64,000 nucleotides of DNA from G963662655 sp963665015 (lineage in GTDB: Bacteria; Cloacimonadota; Cloacimonadia; Cloacimonadales; JAIOQZ01): positions 434,001 through 498,000 of the forward strand of contig CAXXSY010000004.1 of the NCBI GenBank assembly GCA_963665015.2. The letters are read 5' to 3'. Made by a program: the position numbers and the translations under genes. The notes under the pieces were generated by a model. It did no database searches. It was not told the origin of the DNA and was given only the letters and a program-made list of their open reading frames with translations. Numbering within the stretch: position 1 is the stretch's first letter; each line of letters starts with the position of its first letter. Positions 34,701 to 43,516 of the stretch are shown here, one piece after another.

Positions 34701-37195
34701 CCAACGGCTGGATCACCTTCGGCGAAACCGAGCAGGTCACGTTCCGCAACTTCCCTGTTCCCGGCCCGATGGGTCCGAGCCCGATGGTCGCCGCGTTCTG
34801 GGACGACCTCTATACGACGGGTGGCGGTGTATATACCTGGTACGACGAGGACAATCATTATTTCGTCATCGAGTGGTCGGACTGCCGGAACTCGGTTGGA
34901 AACGCGAGTGAGACCTTTGAAATTATACTCTATGACCCGGCGTTCTATACGACTTTCACCGGCAACGGAGAAATCAAGATACAGTATCAGACATTCAACA
35001 ATGTTGATTCATACTGTTCCGATAGCGGACCGCAGGGAAATTACTGCTCGATCGGAATCGAGGATCACACGGCGCTTCGCGGCTTGCAATATACTTACAA
35101 CAACGAGTATCCAACCGCGGCACGACCGCTGCAAGATGAAATGGCGATCCTGTTCACCGGCATTCCCATCTGCCTGGAAGAAGCCTATCTCACGATGGGT
35201 GAGATGCATTTCTACGAAAGCAATGGCAATGGCTATATCGAGCCGGGCGAAACCGTGAATCTCGGAATCGGTCTGAACAATGTGGGCGAATCGAACGCGA
35301 CGGGTGTCCGCGCGATCCTCTCATCTCCGGACTCCTACGTCGAGATTACGTCGGACGATTCGTTCTATCCCGATATCGCCTCCGGTGCCGGCGATTTCAA
35401 TAACACCTTCTATACGTTCCATGTCAGCCCGGACGCACCGTCCAATCATCTGATCACGTTCCAGGTCGAAGTGTATTGCTCGAACGATAGCTGGAATTAC
35501 AGCTTTGCCAGACGCGTCTATAAACCAGACCTGGAGCTGTTGACGTGTCTCTTGAACGATGAGAATGGAAATGGGAACGGAAACGCCGATCCAGGTGAAC
35601 AAATCGTACTCGCCATCTCGCTCCATAATCCCGGCATGCTCGAGGCGACGAATGTAGAGGGAACAATCTCTTCGTCCAGCCCATATCTGGATATCCTCAC
35701 GCCGGAGATGAGCTTCGGAGCGATCCCGCAGGGCGAAGCCATCCAGGTTGCGTTCCAGATGGAGCTCTCTTCTTCAACGCCTGTGGGAGCCGCGTTACCT
35801 CTGGTACTTGATGTGACTGCCGACCATTTGGAATCCACGGAATTCGATCTGGCGATCGGCTCAGGACTCGCACCGGAGATCATCGAAGAACATTTCGCTA
35901 ACTGGTTGCCGGAGGACTGGACCATCGAAGATCATACGGAAAACTGGTCGCGATCCAACACACAATATGCCGGTGGAGACGAACCCGAGGCGATGTTGAA
36001 CTGGAATCCCGAATTCTCGGGAACAACGCGTCTGATCTCCTTCCCGATGAATCTGCTGGGAGCGACGAACGTATCGATGGATTTCAAGCACGCGGTCGAT
36101 CATTTCAGCGGAAGTGGATACAATCTCGGGATGGCTATCCGATCCGATAATTACGATTGGACATCGCTGTGGGAGATCAGCCCGGTTAACAGCGTCAACG
36201 CACAGGAAATTCATATCGATATCGATCAGGATTATCTCAATTCACCCGGTATCCAGTTCTGCTGGTATCTCGATGGAAGCTCGTTCAGTATGAATGGCTG
36301 GTACATCGATGACATCGTATTGAATGCGGTTCTTGGCAACTCGGCAACGATCTCGGGTGTCGTTACGCTCGATGAGGAATCCTGCCCGGTGGAAGAGGCT
36401 GTTTTGCGAGCCGGACTCTACGCTACGCATCCCGACACGACGGGGTATTATAAACTGTACGTTTCGCCCGGAGAGTATGAAGAATTCTCGGCAACGATGG
36501 ATTTCTGCGAGCCGGGGTATTACAACGATCTCGATCTCGAATTCGGAGATACTCTGGAAGACTACGACTTCAACCTCTCCTACTTCAGACCGCCGACTGC
36601 GCTTACGTACGAAATGGAGGACGACACCATCGCCCTGAGCTGGAACTACGACGCGGACAGGGAGACCCGAAGAGAAGGCAGTCGGGATCAGCGGGTCGAT
36701 TTCAATCACTTCATCGTCTATCGGCAGATCGCGACCGGCGCGTTCATCGAAATCGAGACCACCGAAGACTTGATTTACTACGAAGTGATCGACACTACGC
36801 GCGATCATCAGTATTACGTGAAAGCGGTCTATGCGACGGGTATCAGCGACTCGACCAACCATGTCACCACCGGCGAGGAATCCCCGCATGGAACCGATCC
36901 GAACGAGGTGCCGGCGTATGTCAACAACCTCGGGAAGAACTTCCCCAACCCGTTCAATCCCGAGACGACCATTCGCTTCTCGCTCGCCAGCGACGCCAAA
37001 ACTGAACTGGCTATCTACAACGTCAAGGGCCAGCGCGTGAAAACCCTGGTGAACGACAAACTGAAAGCGGGTCCTCATTCGGTACGATGGCAGGGTCAAA
37101 ATGATGCCGGAAAGGGCGTTTCATCCGGTGTCTATCTCTACAAACTGAAGGCAGGCGATTTCTGCTCCGTGCAGAAAATGCTGCTGCTGAAGTAA
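31772..37195 (+). CDS. Gingipain-like C25 protein, very large, type IX tail
   Basis: The protein is 1807 residues: signal peptide; a propeptide-like region to about 225; a C25 domain about 230-560 (PPEYVVLIGDADGSL, YLPEMFIGRISISDADDML, LMGDPTVDIWAG). Cys465 (NTCGTGSF) fits the nucleophile, but the usual GHG with the catalytic His is GFS here (FDYRGFSGMSGYG). Then come four CARDB-like repeats each opening with a GNGxxxxGE phrase, a nidogen-like domain (ICSNGWITFGET, FWDDLYTTGGGVYTWY), an adhesin-like lectin domain, a carboxypeptidase-regulatory-like beta domain, Fn3, and a type IX tail (GKGVSSGVYLYKLKAGDF). It is secreted or surface-bound; peptidase activity is uncertain because of the missing His. 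Confidence 0.9.
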   Translation: MKKILTYFLMLIAVIIYAVPGRIDGSNAGNVFESKHTDVTGTTLEFNIPELEIEELSVSGKTFQRFKLDEYGHTSETGYPELPVFNSFVAIPNTGGVSLDMTVLEEQVYRNMVIYPAQDVRLDGSDPEFSIDRDYYEGSKRWTQPSVQISEPMIMRDVRIATVTVNPMQYDPETRELRVLRRIKLNVRNEGGIGVNELLGDRKLSRSFEKTYRSIIPNYDAMRDEDRVYQQRSMIVIYPNNTSLNEYVASYIDWKRTKGFKVIDAPSNVTGTSCTSIKNYIQDQYEELSDPPEYVVLIGDADGSLSIDTWNESVSGYGGEGDYPYTLLDGNDYLPEMFIGRISISDADDMLTYLAKVNIYEREIYMDEPEFYEQSLLVGDTTPSGLSCIVTNKYIKELILTYSPDHSFTEIYGGDPSPNAMNSAMNNGTVIFDYRGFSGMSGYGNSHIDELDNVNKLVNTVINTCGTGSFQGTARTEAFIRAGTSFAPTGAICSIGMATIGTHTQFNNTLTSGTFAGIYEYDMRTMGEALVRGELQMYQTYHNVNWMQTQAFIHWCNLMGDPTVDIWAGMPKDMVAEYQSDIPKGQNYIEVTVTDDQSMPLEEVWVTARMGQNDLFASDYTDENGYVVLYFDGTLAGDVDLTITKPDYRPILGGFDILSTGDIAILQTLIDDDSSDESEGNDDGEPNPGETIELLVNLINYGSTTVTNLTATLSTDDPYIDITDSEEDFGNIAPEATAQCADDFGFYIHTDVPDNHVAEFVLNIPDQGEIKFWVPIRGVDLDVVEWDVADNGNGVFDSGETAPLHVTVVNNGAQALEDVYAELESTNDFLEISDSIAYFGDIAVGQSVECTADAFNLTAMAQLVTGMTIKLRLHLYNEDGYSEMEEFNVPIGIVTVEDPLGPDEGGYVCYDSGDVGYYQAPEYQWIEIDPSEGGHGTDTGISDTGQEGEAIDGIATVDLPFTFRFYGKEASRVTICSNGWITFGETEQVTFRNFPVPGPMGPSPMVAAFWDDLYTTGGGVYTWYDEDNHYFVIEWSDCRNSVGNASETFEIILYDPAFYTTFTGNGEIKIQYQTFNNVDSYCSDSGPQGNYCSIGIEDHTALRGLQYTYNNEYPTAARPLQDEMAILFTGIPICLEEAYLTMGEMHFYESNGNGYIEPGETVNLGIGLNNVGESNATGVRAILSSPDSYVEITSDDSFYPDIASGAGDFNNTFYTFHVSPDAPSNHLITFQVEVYCSNDSWNYSFARRVYKPDLELLTCLLNDENGNGNGNADPGEQIVLAISLHNPGMLEATNVEGTISSSSPYLDILTPEMSFGAIPQGEAIQVAFQMELSSSTPVGAALPLVLDVTADHLESTEFDLAIGSGLAPEIIEEHFANWLPEDWTIEDHTENWSRSNTQYAGGDEPEAMLNWNPEFSGTTRLISFPMNLLGATNVSMDFKHAVDHFSGSGYNLGMAIRSDNYDWTSLWEISPVNSVNAQEIHIDIDQDYLNSPGIQFCWYLDGSSFSMNGWYIDDIVLNAVLGNSATISGVVTLDEESCPVEEAVLRAGLYATHPDTTGYYKLYVSPGEYEEFSATMDFCEPGYYNDLDLEFGDTLEDYDFNLSYFRPPTALTYEMEDDTIALSWNYDADRETRREGSRDQRVDFNHFIVYRQIATGAFIEIETTEDLIYYEVIDTTRDHQYYVKAVYATGISDSTNHVTTGEESPHGTDPNEVPAYVNNLGKNFPNPFNPETTIRFSLASDAKTELAIYNVKGQRVKTLVNDKLKAGPHSVRWQGQNDAGKGVSSGVYLYKLKAGDFCSVQKMLLLK

Positions 37196-37386
37196 TTTCG
37201 GCTTCAGCGAAGCTGAAACGAAATATTGCAGGAAGCACGGAGTGTTGGAGTAATTTCGGCTTCAGCGAAGCTGAAACGAAATATTGCAGGAAGCACGGAG
37301 TGCTGGAGTAATTTCGGCTTTGACGTAGTCAAAACGAAAACATGAGCGTTGTAATCCCGATTTATCGGGATTATGTTAGCGGATAA
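37193..37386. repeat. 58-bp tandem repeat and hairpin pair at the C25 stop codon
   Basis: Two perfect-length 58-bp units start at 37193 (the stop codon itself) and 37251, each with TTTCGGCTTCAGC-gaa-GCTGAAACGAAA. A third, diverged unit from 37309 has CTTTGAC-gta-GTCAAAA and then a second stem, TAATCCCGAT (37352-37361) with ATCGGGATTA (37364-37373), followed by TGTTAGCGGATAA. The same two-hairpin element follows the type IX cargo gene ending at 62109 with different stem sequences. Confidence 0.8.
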
Positions 37387-37398
37387 CAGATAGAATAG

Positions 37399-37575
37399 AG
37401 AACGCCGCCCGGAGGTCGGCGCCTACAGAAAGGCGCTGGTCTCCGGGCGGTCATTTCTATTGGTGCGCCAAGCTCCAGCTTGGCATTTCTCATCCTTTGT
37501 TGTGGAAACGGACAGACACAGACGTCTGCTCCTTCGGCCGACGTACGGGTGGGGACGTCCGCGTTCCAAGAGAAA
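37399..37575. repeat. Gene-free stretch with GGCGCC and GGACGTCC repeats
   Basis: 37399-37455 is the reverse-orientation copy of the GGCGCCGACCTCCGGGC element. 37510-37575 contains a diverged GGACGTCC hairpin (GACGTCTGCTCC ... GGGGACGTCCGCGTTCC). Together with 37193-37386 they fill nearly all of the gap before the second C25 gene. Confidence 0.65.
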
Positions 37576-37652
37576 GCGTAGTGCTTGAAATCCGTTTCAT
37601 ATGGAACATTCCTTGCAAAGATTTGCTGGTAAATCCCACAGGAGATGCTGCG

Positions 37653-40010
37653 ATGAAAAAGCTGATGTTCATGTTGTACCTGATGATGTTCTTCCTGATG
37701 CTGCCGGGCGAAACGTTCGAATACAATCTCGATTTCCCGTCTCCGAAGTTCGAGCTCCGGACAGACCATTGCCGGATCACGATCGACGGACTTGTCAACA
37801 CTGGCCTGACGGGAGAGCCGTCGTTACCTGCCTATGCACTGAGAATCCTGCTACCGCCCACGGAAACCGTCGTAAACGTGGTCGTCACTGGCGACGCGGA
37901 GCTCATGGAACTGCCGGCCGATATCGAACCGGTCCAGCAGCAGTACCCGCTGTCCATGCTTCGCACGATCCGTCCTGATTTCACGCGGATGCCTGAGGAC
38001 ATCCGATCCATGTCCGTCTTCCCCGAAGACCGTTACGGGAACGACAAACTCGGATTCTTCCGCGGATTCCGTATCTACACCGTACTGATTTATCCGGCGC
38101 GCTACCTTCCGATGGCAAGTGCCGTCTCTTTCAGCCGCAGCCTTCATGTCTCCGTCGAGACGGGCATCGAGAAATCGCCGGCACAATCGTTATCCACGGT
38201 GCGCAAAGACCCCGAGACGTTGCGCAGACTGGCGGACTTGGTTGTCAATCCGCGCGATGCGGTGCACTACCGCGAAACACAGCGCAGCCGCGATATCTGC
38301 GATTACCTGATCGTCACGCCGCGGGAATTCGTCGATGCCATGACGCCGCTGGCGGACTACAAGAACGGACTCGGAATACGGACCCGTATCGAGAGCCTGG
38401 AGGACATCCTCGATAGCGCGGCGGGTGTTGACGATCAGGACAGGATACGAAATCGCATTATAGAAGTTTACAATGAAGAGGGTATCGACTACGTTCTGCT
38501 TGCCGGCGATGACGAATACCTGCCGCATCGCGGTTTCTGGCTGCGGGCGAGCGCGCTTCTCGACGAGGACATCCCATGCGATATATACTTTTTCAATCTG
38601 GACGGCAATTGGGACGACGACGGTGACGGCGTTTACGGAGAGCCGTTCGAGATCGATTACTACGGCGAGGTTTACGGCGCCAGAGCGCCCATAGACAGCG
38701 TGGAAGAGGCGCAGAATTTCGTGAACAAGCAGTTGCGCTATCAAACGGATCCGGTGTCGGCCGATTTGAATCGGGACCTGATGGCGGGAGAATACCTCGG
38801 CTGGGCAAACTCCAGCAGGGACTACATGGAAGAAATTCGCCTGGGCTGCGACCTGTACGGCTTCACGACCGTCGGTATTCCGGAGCACATCGAGGTCGTG
38901 ACGCTCTACGACGCAGACGATCGATGGAACGCCGAGGACCTGCGCGAGATATTCAACGGCGGCATCCACCTGATTTCGCACATCGGGCACGGATCGGTTC
39001 ATAACGCTCTGCAACACTACCCCGGAGATGTGAACACCACGAACCTCACCAACGACGGCGTCACCCACTCCTACTACATTATCTACAGCCAGAGCTGCTA
39101 CTCGTGCTCGTTCGACAACCGCGACGCCTTCGAAAACGAATCGGATATCGATTGCATTGCGGAGCACTTTGTCGATCTGGAGACAGGAGCCGCCTGCTAC
39201 ATCGGAAACACCCGTTTCGGCGTCGGGAGCAGTACCAACACCAACGGGGCGTCGCAGCACTTCCAGCGGGAATTCTTCGACGCGATCTACGGTGAGGGTA
39301 TCACTTGCATCGGGGAAACGCAGTCCGACAGCCGCGACGATACCGTCCCCTTCATCGTGCCGGGCAGTTTGATGCAGTGGGCGTTCTACGTGACCACGCT
39401 GCTGGGCGACCCCACCCTCGATATTTGGACCGACGTTCCCGTGCAGGTGACCATTCAAGCGCCCGCAAGCATCGAGGTCGGCACCGCGTCGTTCGACCTG
39501 AGCGTCAGTACCGAAGACGACTTTACTGGCGATGTCCTGATCGGCGCGACCTTCGGAGGCGAGGTTGTCGGTAGTATGACAGTCCAGGTCGGGCAGGACG
39601 TAGCCTTCAATCTGGACACCGTACCGGAAATAAACGGCACCCTCACAATCGCTGCCAGTGGTCACAACGTCCTCGACGCCTACGCGGATATCACGGTAAC
39701 GGGTATGTCCCTCGAAGAAGGAACAGCCATCGAGCACGCACGACTCCTGCCGGCTTTTCCCAATCCGGTACGCGACGAGGCCGCGATTTCGTTCTTGCTT
39801 CCGAAAGAAATGAACGCGAGGATCGAGATATACAACGTCAGGGGCCAGCGCGTAAAGACGCTGGTGAACGACCATCTCGATGCAGGAACGCATCGGGCGT
39901 TTTGGAACGGCACCGACGGATCGGGTAAAAATGTATCCAGCGGTGTCTATTTCTACAAGCTGAGGGCCGGAGAGTTCAACTCCGTTCGGAAGATGATGCT
40001 GATCAGATAG
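37653..40010 (+). CDS. Gingipain-like C25 peptidase with type IX tail
   Basis: The protein is 785 residues: signal peptide (MLYLMMFFLMLPGETF region), prodomain to about 205, and C25 catalytic domain about 210-590. It has YVLLAGDDEYLPHRGFW, the His motif HLISHIGHGSVH (His446), the Cys motif YSQSCYSCSFDN (Cys482) and LLGDPTLDIWTD. A short Ig-like domain follows, then the sorting tail (GKNVSSGVYFYKLRAGEFNS). Unlike its upstream neighbour the His-Cys dyad is present. Expected substrates are proteins cut after specific basic or acidic residues, but specificity cannot be read here. AGGAG sits 8 bases before the Met at 37653. Confidence 0.92.
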   Translation: MKKLMFMLYLMMFFLMLPGETFEYNLDFPSPKFELRTDHCRITIDGLVNTGLTGEPSLPAYALRILLPPTETVVNVVVTGDAELMELPADIEPVQQQYPLSMLRTIRPDFTRMPEDIRSMSVFPEDRYGNDKLGFFRGFRIYTVLIYPARYLPMASAVSFSRSLHVSVETGIEKSPAQSLSTVRKDPETLRRLADLVVNPRDAVHYRETQRSRDICDYLIVTPREFVDAMTPLADYKNGLGIRTRIESLEDILDSAAGVDDQDRIRNRIIEVYNEEGIDYVLLAGDDEYLPHRGFWLRASALLDEDIPCDIYFFNLDGNWDDDGDGVYGEPFEIDYYGEVYGARAPIDSVEEAQNFVNKQLRYQTDPVSADLNRDLMAGEYLGWANSSRDYMEEIRLGCDLYGFTTVGIPEHIEVVTLYDADDRWNAEDLREIFNGGIHLISHIGHGSVHNALQHYPGDVNTTNLTNDGVTHSYYIIYSQSCYSCSFDNRDAFENESDIDCIAEHFVDLETGAACYIGNTRFGVGSSTNTNGASQHFQREFFDAIYGEGITCIGETQSDSRDDTVPFIVPGSLMQWAFYVTTLLGDPTLDIWTDVPVQVTIQAPASIEVGTASFDLSVSTEDDFTGDVLIGATFGGEVVGSMTVQVGQDVAFNLDTVPEINGTLTIAASGHNVLDAYADITVTGMSLEEGTAIEHARLLPAFPNPVRDEAAISFLLPKEMNARIEIYNVRGQRVKTLVNDHLDAGTHRAFWNGTDGSGKNVSSGVYFYKLRAGEFNSVRKMMLIR

Positions 40011-40027
40011 TTACTGCATTCTGTCTC

Positions 40028-40195
40028 CGCCTGGGTATGCAGATGTCCACGTCTGCATCTCTTTTCCTCGGTCCGCCAAGCTCCGGCTTGGCATCTCTAA
40101 TGGCTACAGAATAAAGAAGCTGGTAAATAGAATGGAGCGAGTAGAGAGGTAATCTCCGCCTGGGTACGCAGACGTCCACGTCTGCATCTCTTAGA
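40028..40195. repeat. Two CAGACGTCCACGTCTGC hairpin repeats
   Basis: CTGGGTATGCAGATGTCCACGTCTGCATCTC (about 40031-40061) and CTGGGTACGCAGACGTCCACGTCTGCATCTC (about 40160-40190). The second has the stem GCAGACGT-cc-ACGTCTGC. They are relatives of the GGACGTCC family, sharing the GCATCTCT tail. The gap 40011-40317 contains these and the next repeat, and no gene. Confidence 0.7.
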
Positions 40196-40261
40196 TACGA
40201 AAGGAGATGCCGAGTTGGTCCGGGAAGAGGAGGCATGCCCGTAGATCACGCAATTCATTGG

Positions 40262-40319
40262 AAAAACCAAACATTCGGAAGAGTCACTACGTGACACATT
40301 CGGAAGTTTGGTTTTTTTT
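40262..40319. terminator. CTTCCGAATGT repeat acting as terminator between convergent genes
   Basis: AAAAACCAAAC (40262-40272) pairs with GTTTGGTTTTT (40306-40316) around CATTCGGAAGAGTCACTACGTGACACATTCGGAA, whose centre is itself a perfect hairpin (GTCAC-tac-GTGAC). T-runs flank both sides, so this copy can end both the C25 transcript and the uvrA transcript; it abuts the uvrA stop. Confidence 0.8.
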
Positions 40320-43146
40320 ACGATTCCAGATGCTTTTTCAGATAATGTCCCGTATAGGAATCCGGATTCTCGGCGATTTCTTCCGGCGTACCCTGCGCGA
40401 CGATGGTGCCGCCGTTGTCACCGCCGTCGGGGCCGAGGTCGATGATGTAGTCGGCGCTCTTGATCACGTCGAGGTTGTGTTCGATGACGATTACGGTGTT
40501 GCCATTCTCGACGAACTTCTTGAGCACCCCGAGCAGTTTCTTGATGTCGTCGAAGTGCAGGCCGGTGGTGGGTTCGTCGAGGATGTAGCATGTCTTTCCG
40601 GTGCTGGCTTTGCTTAGCTCCCGCGCCAGCTTGATGCGTTGCGCTTCGCCGCCGGACAGGGTGGTCGATGACTGCCCGACCTTGAGGTAGTCCAGCCCGA
40701 CGTCCGCAAGCGTCTTGAGCTTGTTTCGGATCGCGGGAACGCTGCCGAAGATTTCCAACGCCTCCTGCACGTCCATATCCAGCACTTCCGAGATGCTCTT
40801 GCCCTTGTACTTCACGCTGAGGGTCTCGGCGTTGTAGCGCTTGCCCTTGCAGACTTCGCAGGGAACGTAGAGGTCGGCGAGGAAGTGCATCTCGATCTTG
40901 ATCACGCCGGCGCCCTGACACGCTTCGCAGCGTCCGCCCTTCACGTTGAAGGAGAAGCGTCCGGGGCTGTAGCCGCGTATCTTCGAGGCGGGGAGCTTGG
41001 CGAAGAGGTTGCGGATGGGATCGAACAGTTTTATATAGGTCGCCGGATTGGAGCGGGGCGTGCGCCCGATGGGCTGCTGGTCGATGCAGATGACCTTGTC
41101 CAGGTGGTGATCGCCGGTAATTTCGTCGTAGTCCGATTCCGGCATGCGGGCGTGGTTGAGTCGGTTCGCCAGCGCGGGGTGGAGGGTCTGGTTGATGAGG
41201 GAACTCTTGCCCGAGCCGGATACACCGGTGATGCAGGTGAACACGCCGACGGGGATGTTCACGTCGAGGTTCTTCAGGTTGTTCTTACGCGCGTTCCTTA
41301 TGGTGATGTAGCGTTCGTTTTCGACCTTGCGCGTGCTGGGTCGATCGATCCTCAGTTTGCCGGAGAGATATTGGCCGGTGAGGGATTTTTCGTCATTTTT
41401 TATCTCATCGAGCGTGCCCTGCGCGACGATCTCGCCCCCGAAGATACCTGCGTGCGGACCGAAATCGAGTATCTGATCCGCGCTACGCATCATCTCCTCG
41501 TCGTGCTCGACGACCAGGATGGAGTTACCGATATCGCGAAGCTGCTGGAGCATGGTGATCAGTTTGCCGTTGTCGCGCTGGTGCAGGCCGATGCTAGGCT
41601 CGTCCAGGATGTACATAACGCCCACCAGGCTGCTGCCGATCTGGCTGGCGAGCCGGATGCGTTGCGATTCGCCGCCGGAGAGCGTCGGAGCCTGCCGGTC
41701 CATGGTCAGGTAGTGCAGCCCGACGTTGATCAGGAAACCGAGTCGGGCGCGTATCTCCTTCAGCACCTCTTCCGCGATGACCTTGTCGTTGCCTTTCAGC
41801 GGCAGGTCCGAGAAGAAGGCGTGTGCGTCCGCGGCAGCCATCGAAGTTACCTGGTCGATGGATTTTCCATTGATGAACACGGAGAGGCTTTCCTTGCGCA
41901 GGCGCTTGCCGTGGCAATCGGGGCAGGGCTTGTTGCTGATGTATTGCATGAACTCGCGTCGTCGCCATTCGGACTTGGTCTCGTGCATGAGCCGTTCCAT
42001 GTTCGGGATCACGCCTTCGTGTCGGGTCATGAATTCGCCCGATCCGTGATTGCTTTCCCACTGGATACGGATGCGCTTGCCCTTGCTTCCGTAGAGGAGT
42101 ACTTCTTTTATCTTTTCAGGGAGTTTCATCCAGGGCGTGTTGAGATCGAAATCGTACTCCCGCATGAGCTGTTTCAGGTAGCGGTAGCGCCAACTGGTTC
42201 GTTTCCCCGACATGACGCCCCAGGGTAAAACGGCGCCCTGGTTGATCGAGAGCTTCTTGTTGGGAACGATGAGGTCCGGGTCGAACTCCATGGTAGTTCC
42301 CAGCCCGTTGCAAGTTTGACACATGCCGATCGGGCTGTTGAAGGAGAAGTGCTGCGGCGTGAGCTCGGGGTAGCTGATCCCGCATTTCGTGCAGGCGTTG
42401 GCTTCGGTAAGGACTTCGGAACGCTCCTGATCGGGGTAGTCGATTTTCACGCTGCCGTCGGTGATGCGTAGCGCGGTCTCTATCGAGTCGGTAAGTCGCG
42501 GTCGTATATCCGGTTTCATCACCAGTCGATCGACGACCAGGTCGATGTCGTGCTTGCTCTTTTTGTCGAGCTGGATGTCCTCGGCGAGGTCGCGCATCTG
42601 TCCATTGATCATCACGCGCACGAAGCCTTCGCGACGCGCCTCGTCGAGCTCTTCCTTGTGGGTGCCCTTGCGGTTCTGAACGACCGGCGCGAGTATCTGG
42701 AGGCGGGTGCGTTCCGGGTTCTGCATCAGGTGTTCGACGATCTGATCCACAGACTGTGAGCCGACCGGGTCGCCGCAGCTATAGCAGTGCTGGTGCCCGA
42801 TACGCGCGTACAGGATGCGCAGGTAGTCGTAGATTTCGGTGACGGTTCCGACCGTGGAGCGCGGGTTTTTGCTTGCGCTCTTCTGCTCGATGGATATCGC
42901 GGGGGAGAGTCCTTCGATGTAGTCGATCTTCGGTTTCTCCATCTGGCCGAGAAACTGTCGCGCGTAGGCGGACAGCGATTCCACGTAGCGTCTCTGGCCT
43001 TCCGCGTAGAGCGTGTCGAACGCCAGCGACGATTTCCCGGACCCCGAGACGCCGGTGAATACCACCAGTTTGTTTCGCGGGATAGTAACGTCGATGTTCT
43101 TCAGGTTGTGTTCCTGAGCGCCTTTGATAATGATCCTGGTTTTCAA
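40318..43146 (-). CDS. uvrA: Excinuclease ABC subunit A
   Basis: The protein is 942 residues, the family length. UvrA dimers find bulky DNA lesions and load UvrB. Two ABC ATPase modules are complete: Walker A GVSGSGKSSLAFDT and GVSGSGKSSLINQT, signatures LSGGESQRIRLASQIG and LSGGEAQRIKLA, Walker B/H-loop ILDEPSIGLHQRDN and ILDEPTTGLHFDD. Zinc cysteines appear in CTKCGISYPELTPQHF ... CQTCNGLG and CEACQGAG ... CEVCKGKRY. The start is TTG at 43146, with AGGAGG just upstream (minus strand); the ATG far upstream (43284) adds an unrelated segment and lacks a ribosome-binding site. Confidence 0.97.
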   Translation of the reverse strand: MKTRIIIKGAQEHNLKNIDVTIPRNKLVVFTGVSGSGKSSLAFDTLYAEGQRRYVESLSAYARQFLGQMEKPKIDYIEGLSPAISIEQKSASKNPRSTVGTVTEIYDYLRILYARIGHQHCYSCGDPVGSQSVDQIVEHLMQNPERTRLQILAPVVQNRKGTHKEELDEARREGFVRVMINGQMRDLAEDIQLDKKSKHDIDLVVDRLVMKPDIRPRLTDSIETALRITDGSVKIDYPDQERSEVLTEANACTKCGISYPELTPQHFSFNSPIGMCQTCNGLGTTMEFDPDLIVPNKKLSINQGAVLPWGVMSGKRTSWRYRYLKQLMREYDFDLNTPWMKLPEKIKEVLLYGSKGKRIRIQWESNHGSGEFMTRHEGVIPNMERLMHETKSEWRRREFMQYISNKPCPDCHGKRLRKESLSVFINGKSIDQVTSMAAADAHAFFSDLPLKGNDKVIAEEVLKEIRARLGFLINVGLHYLTMDRQAPTLSGGESQRIRLASQIGSSLVGVMYILDEPSIGLHQRDNGKLITMLQQLRDIGNSILVVEHDEEMMRSADQILDFGPHAGIFGGEIVAQGTLDEIKNDEKSLTGQYLSGKLRIDRPSTRKVENERYITIRNARKNNLKNLDVNIPVGVFTCITGVSGSGKSSLINQTLHPALANRLNHARMPESDYDEITGDHHLDKVICIDQQPIGRTPRSNPATYIKLFDPIRNLFAKLPASKIRGYSPGRFSFNVKGGRCEACQGAGVIKIEMHFLADLYVPCEVCKGKRYNAETLSVKYKGKSISEVLDMDVQEALEIFGSVPAIRNKLKTLADVGLDYLKVGQSSTTLSGGEAQRIKLARELSKASTGKTCYILDEPTTGLHFDDIKKLLGVLKKFVENGNTVIVIEHNLDVIKSADYIIDLGPDGGDNGGTIVAQGTPEEIAENPDSYTGHYLKKHLES

Positions 43147-43359
43147 ACGAACCTCCTGCCGGCTGTTTGTTGCAAATATGTAACGGGTGGAAAATTTGTC
43201 AATGGGAAAAGTGAAGAATTTCGTTGACAATTTGAGTCGTGAATATTGAATATTTCTTAGTAATTGAATCCGAAAAAAAGTCACGAGGGCAACCGCAAGG
43301 TTTTCATACGGGTTAGCCTTTCAATTCTCTGGTAAAAGTACTTTGCCAAGAAAAAAAAA

Positions 43360-43387
43360 TTGACAAGGATAATCCGTATGATAATTT
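43360..43387 (+). promoter_or_regulatory. Probable sigma-70-type promoter for the secreted repeat protein
   Basis: TTGACA (43360-43365), a 16-bp spacer and TAATTT (43382-43387) lie 130 bp before the start at 43517. The remaining 43147-43359 and the leader contain no gene that I can see; the leader carries AAGGAG-like sites and may have structure. Confidence 0.4.
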
Positions 43388-43516
43388 CATGCTGAGTAAG
43401 TTCGAAAAGAACTATGCCGTCCATAGTGTCGGTAGGACAAGGAGTTACGGAATTCACGACGTGACCCGAAGGAATTATTTGAGATGAATATAAAAAAGAT
43501 AGATACTGGAGGAAGT

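Noticed and set aside
38190..39893. 567-codon minus-strand frame opposite the second C25 peptidase
   Set aside because: The plus-strand peptidase has catalytic motifs, signal and sorting tail; the opposite frame has none.
40885..42228. 447-codon plus-strand frame opposite uvrA
   Set aside because: Shadow of uvrA, whose ABC and zinc motifs are unambiguous.
43147..43284. Upstream ATG for uvrA
   Set aside because: Adds 46 residues absent from UvrA; the TTG at 43146 has a strong AGGAGG site.
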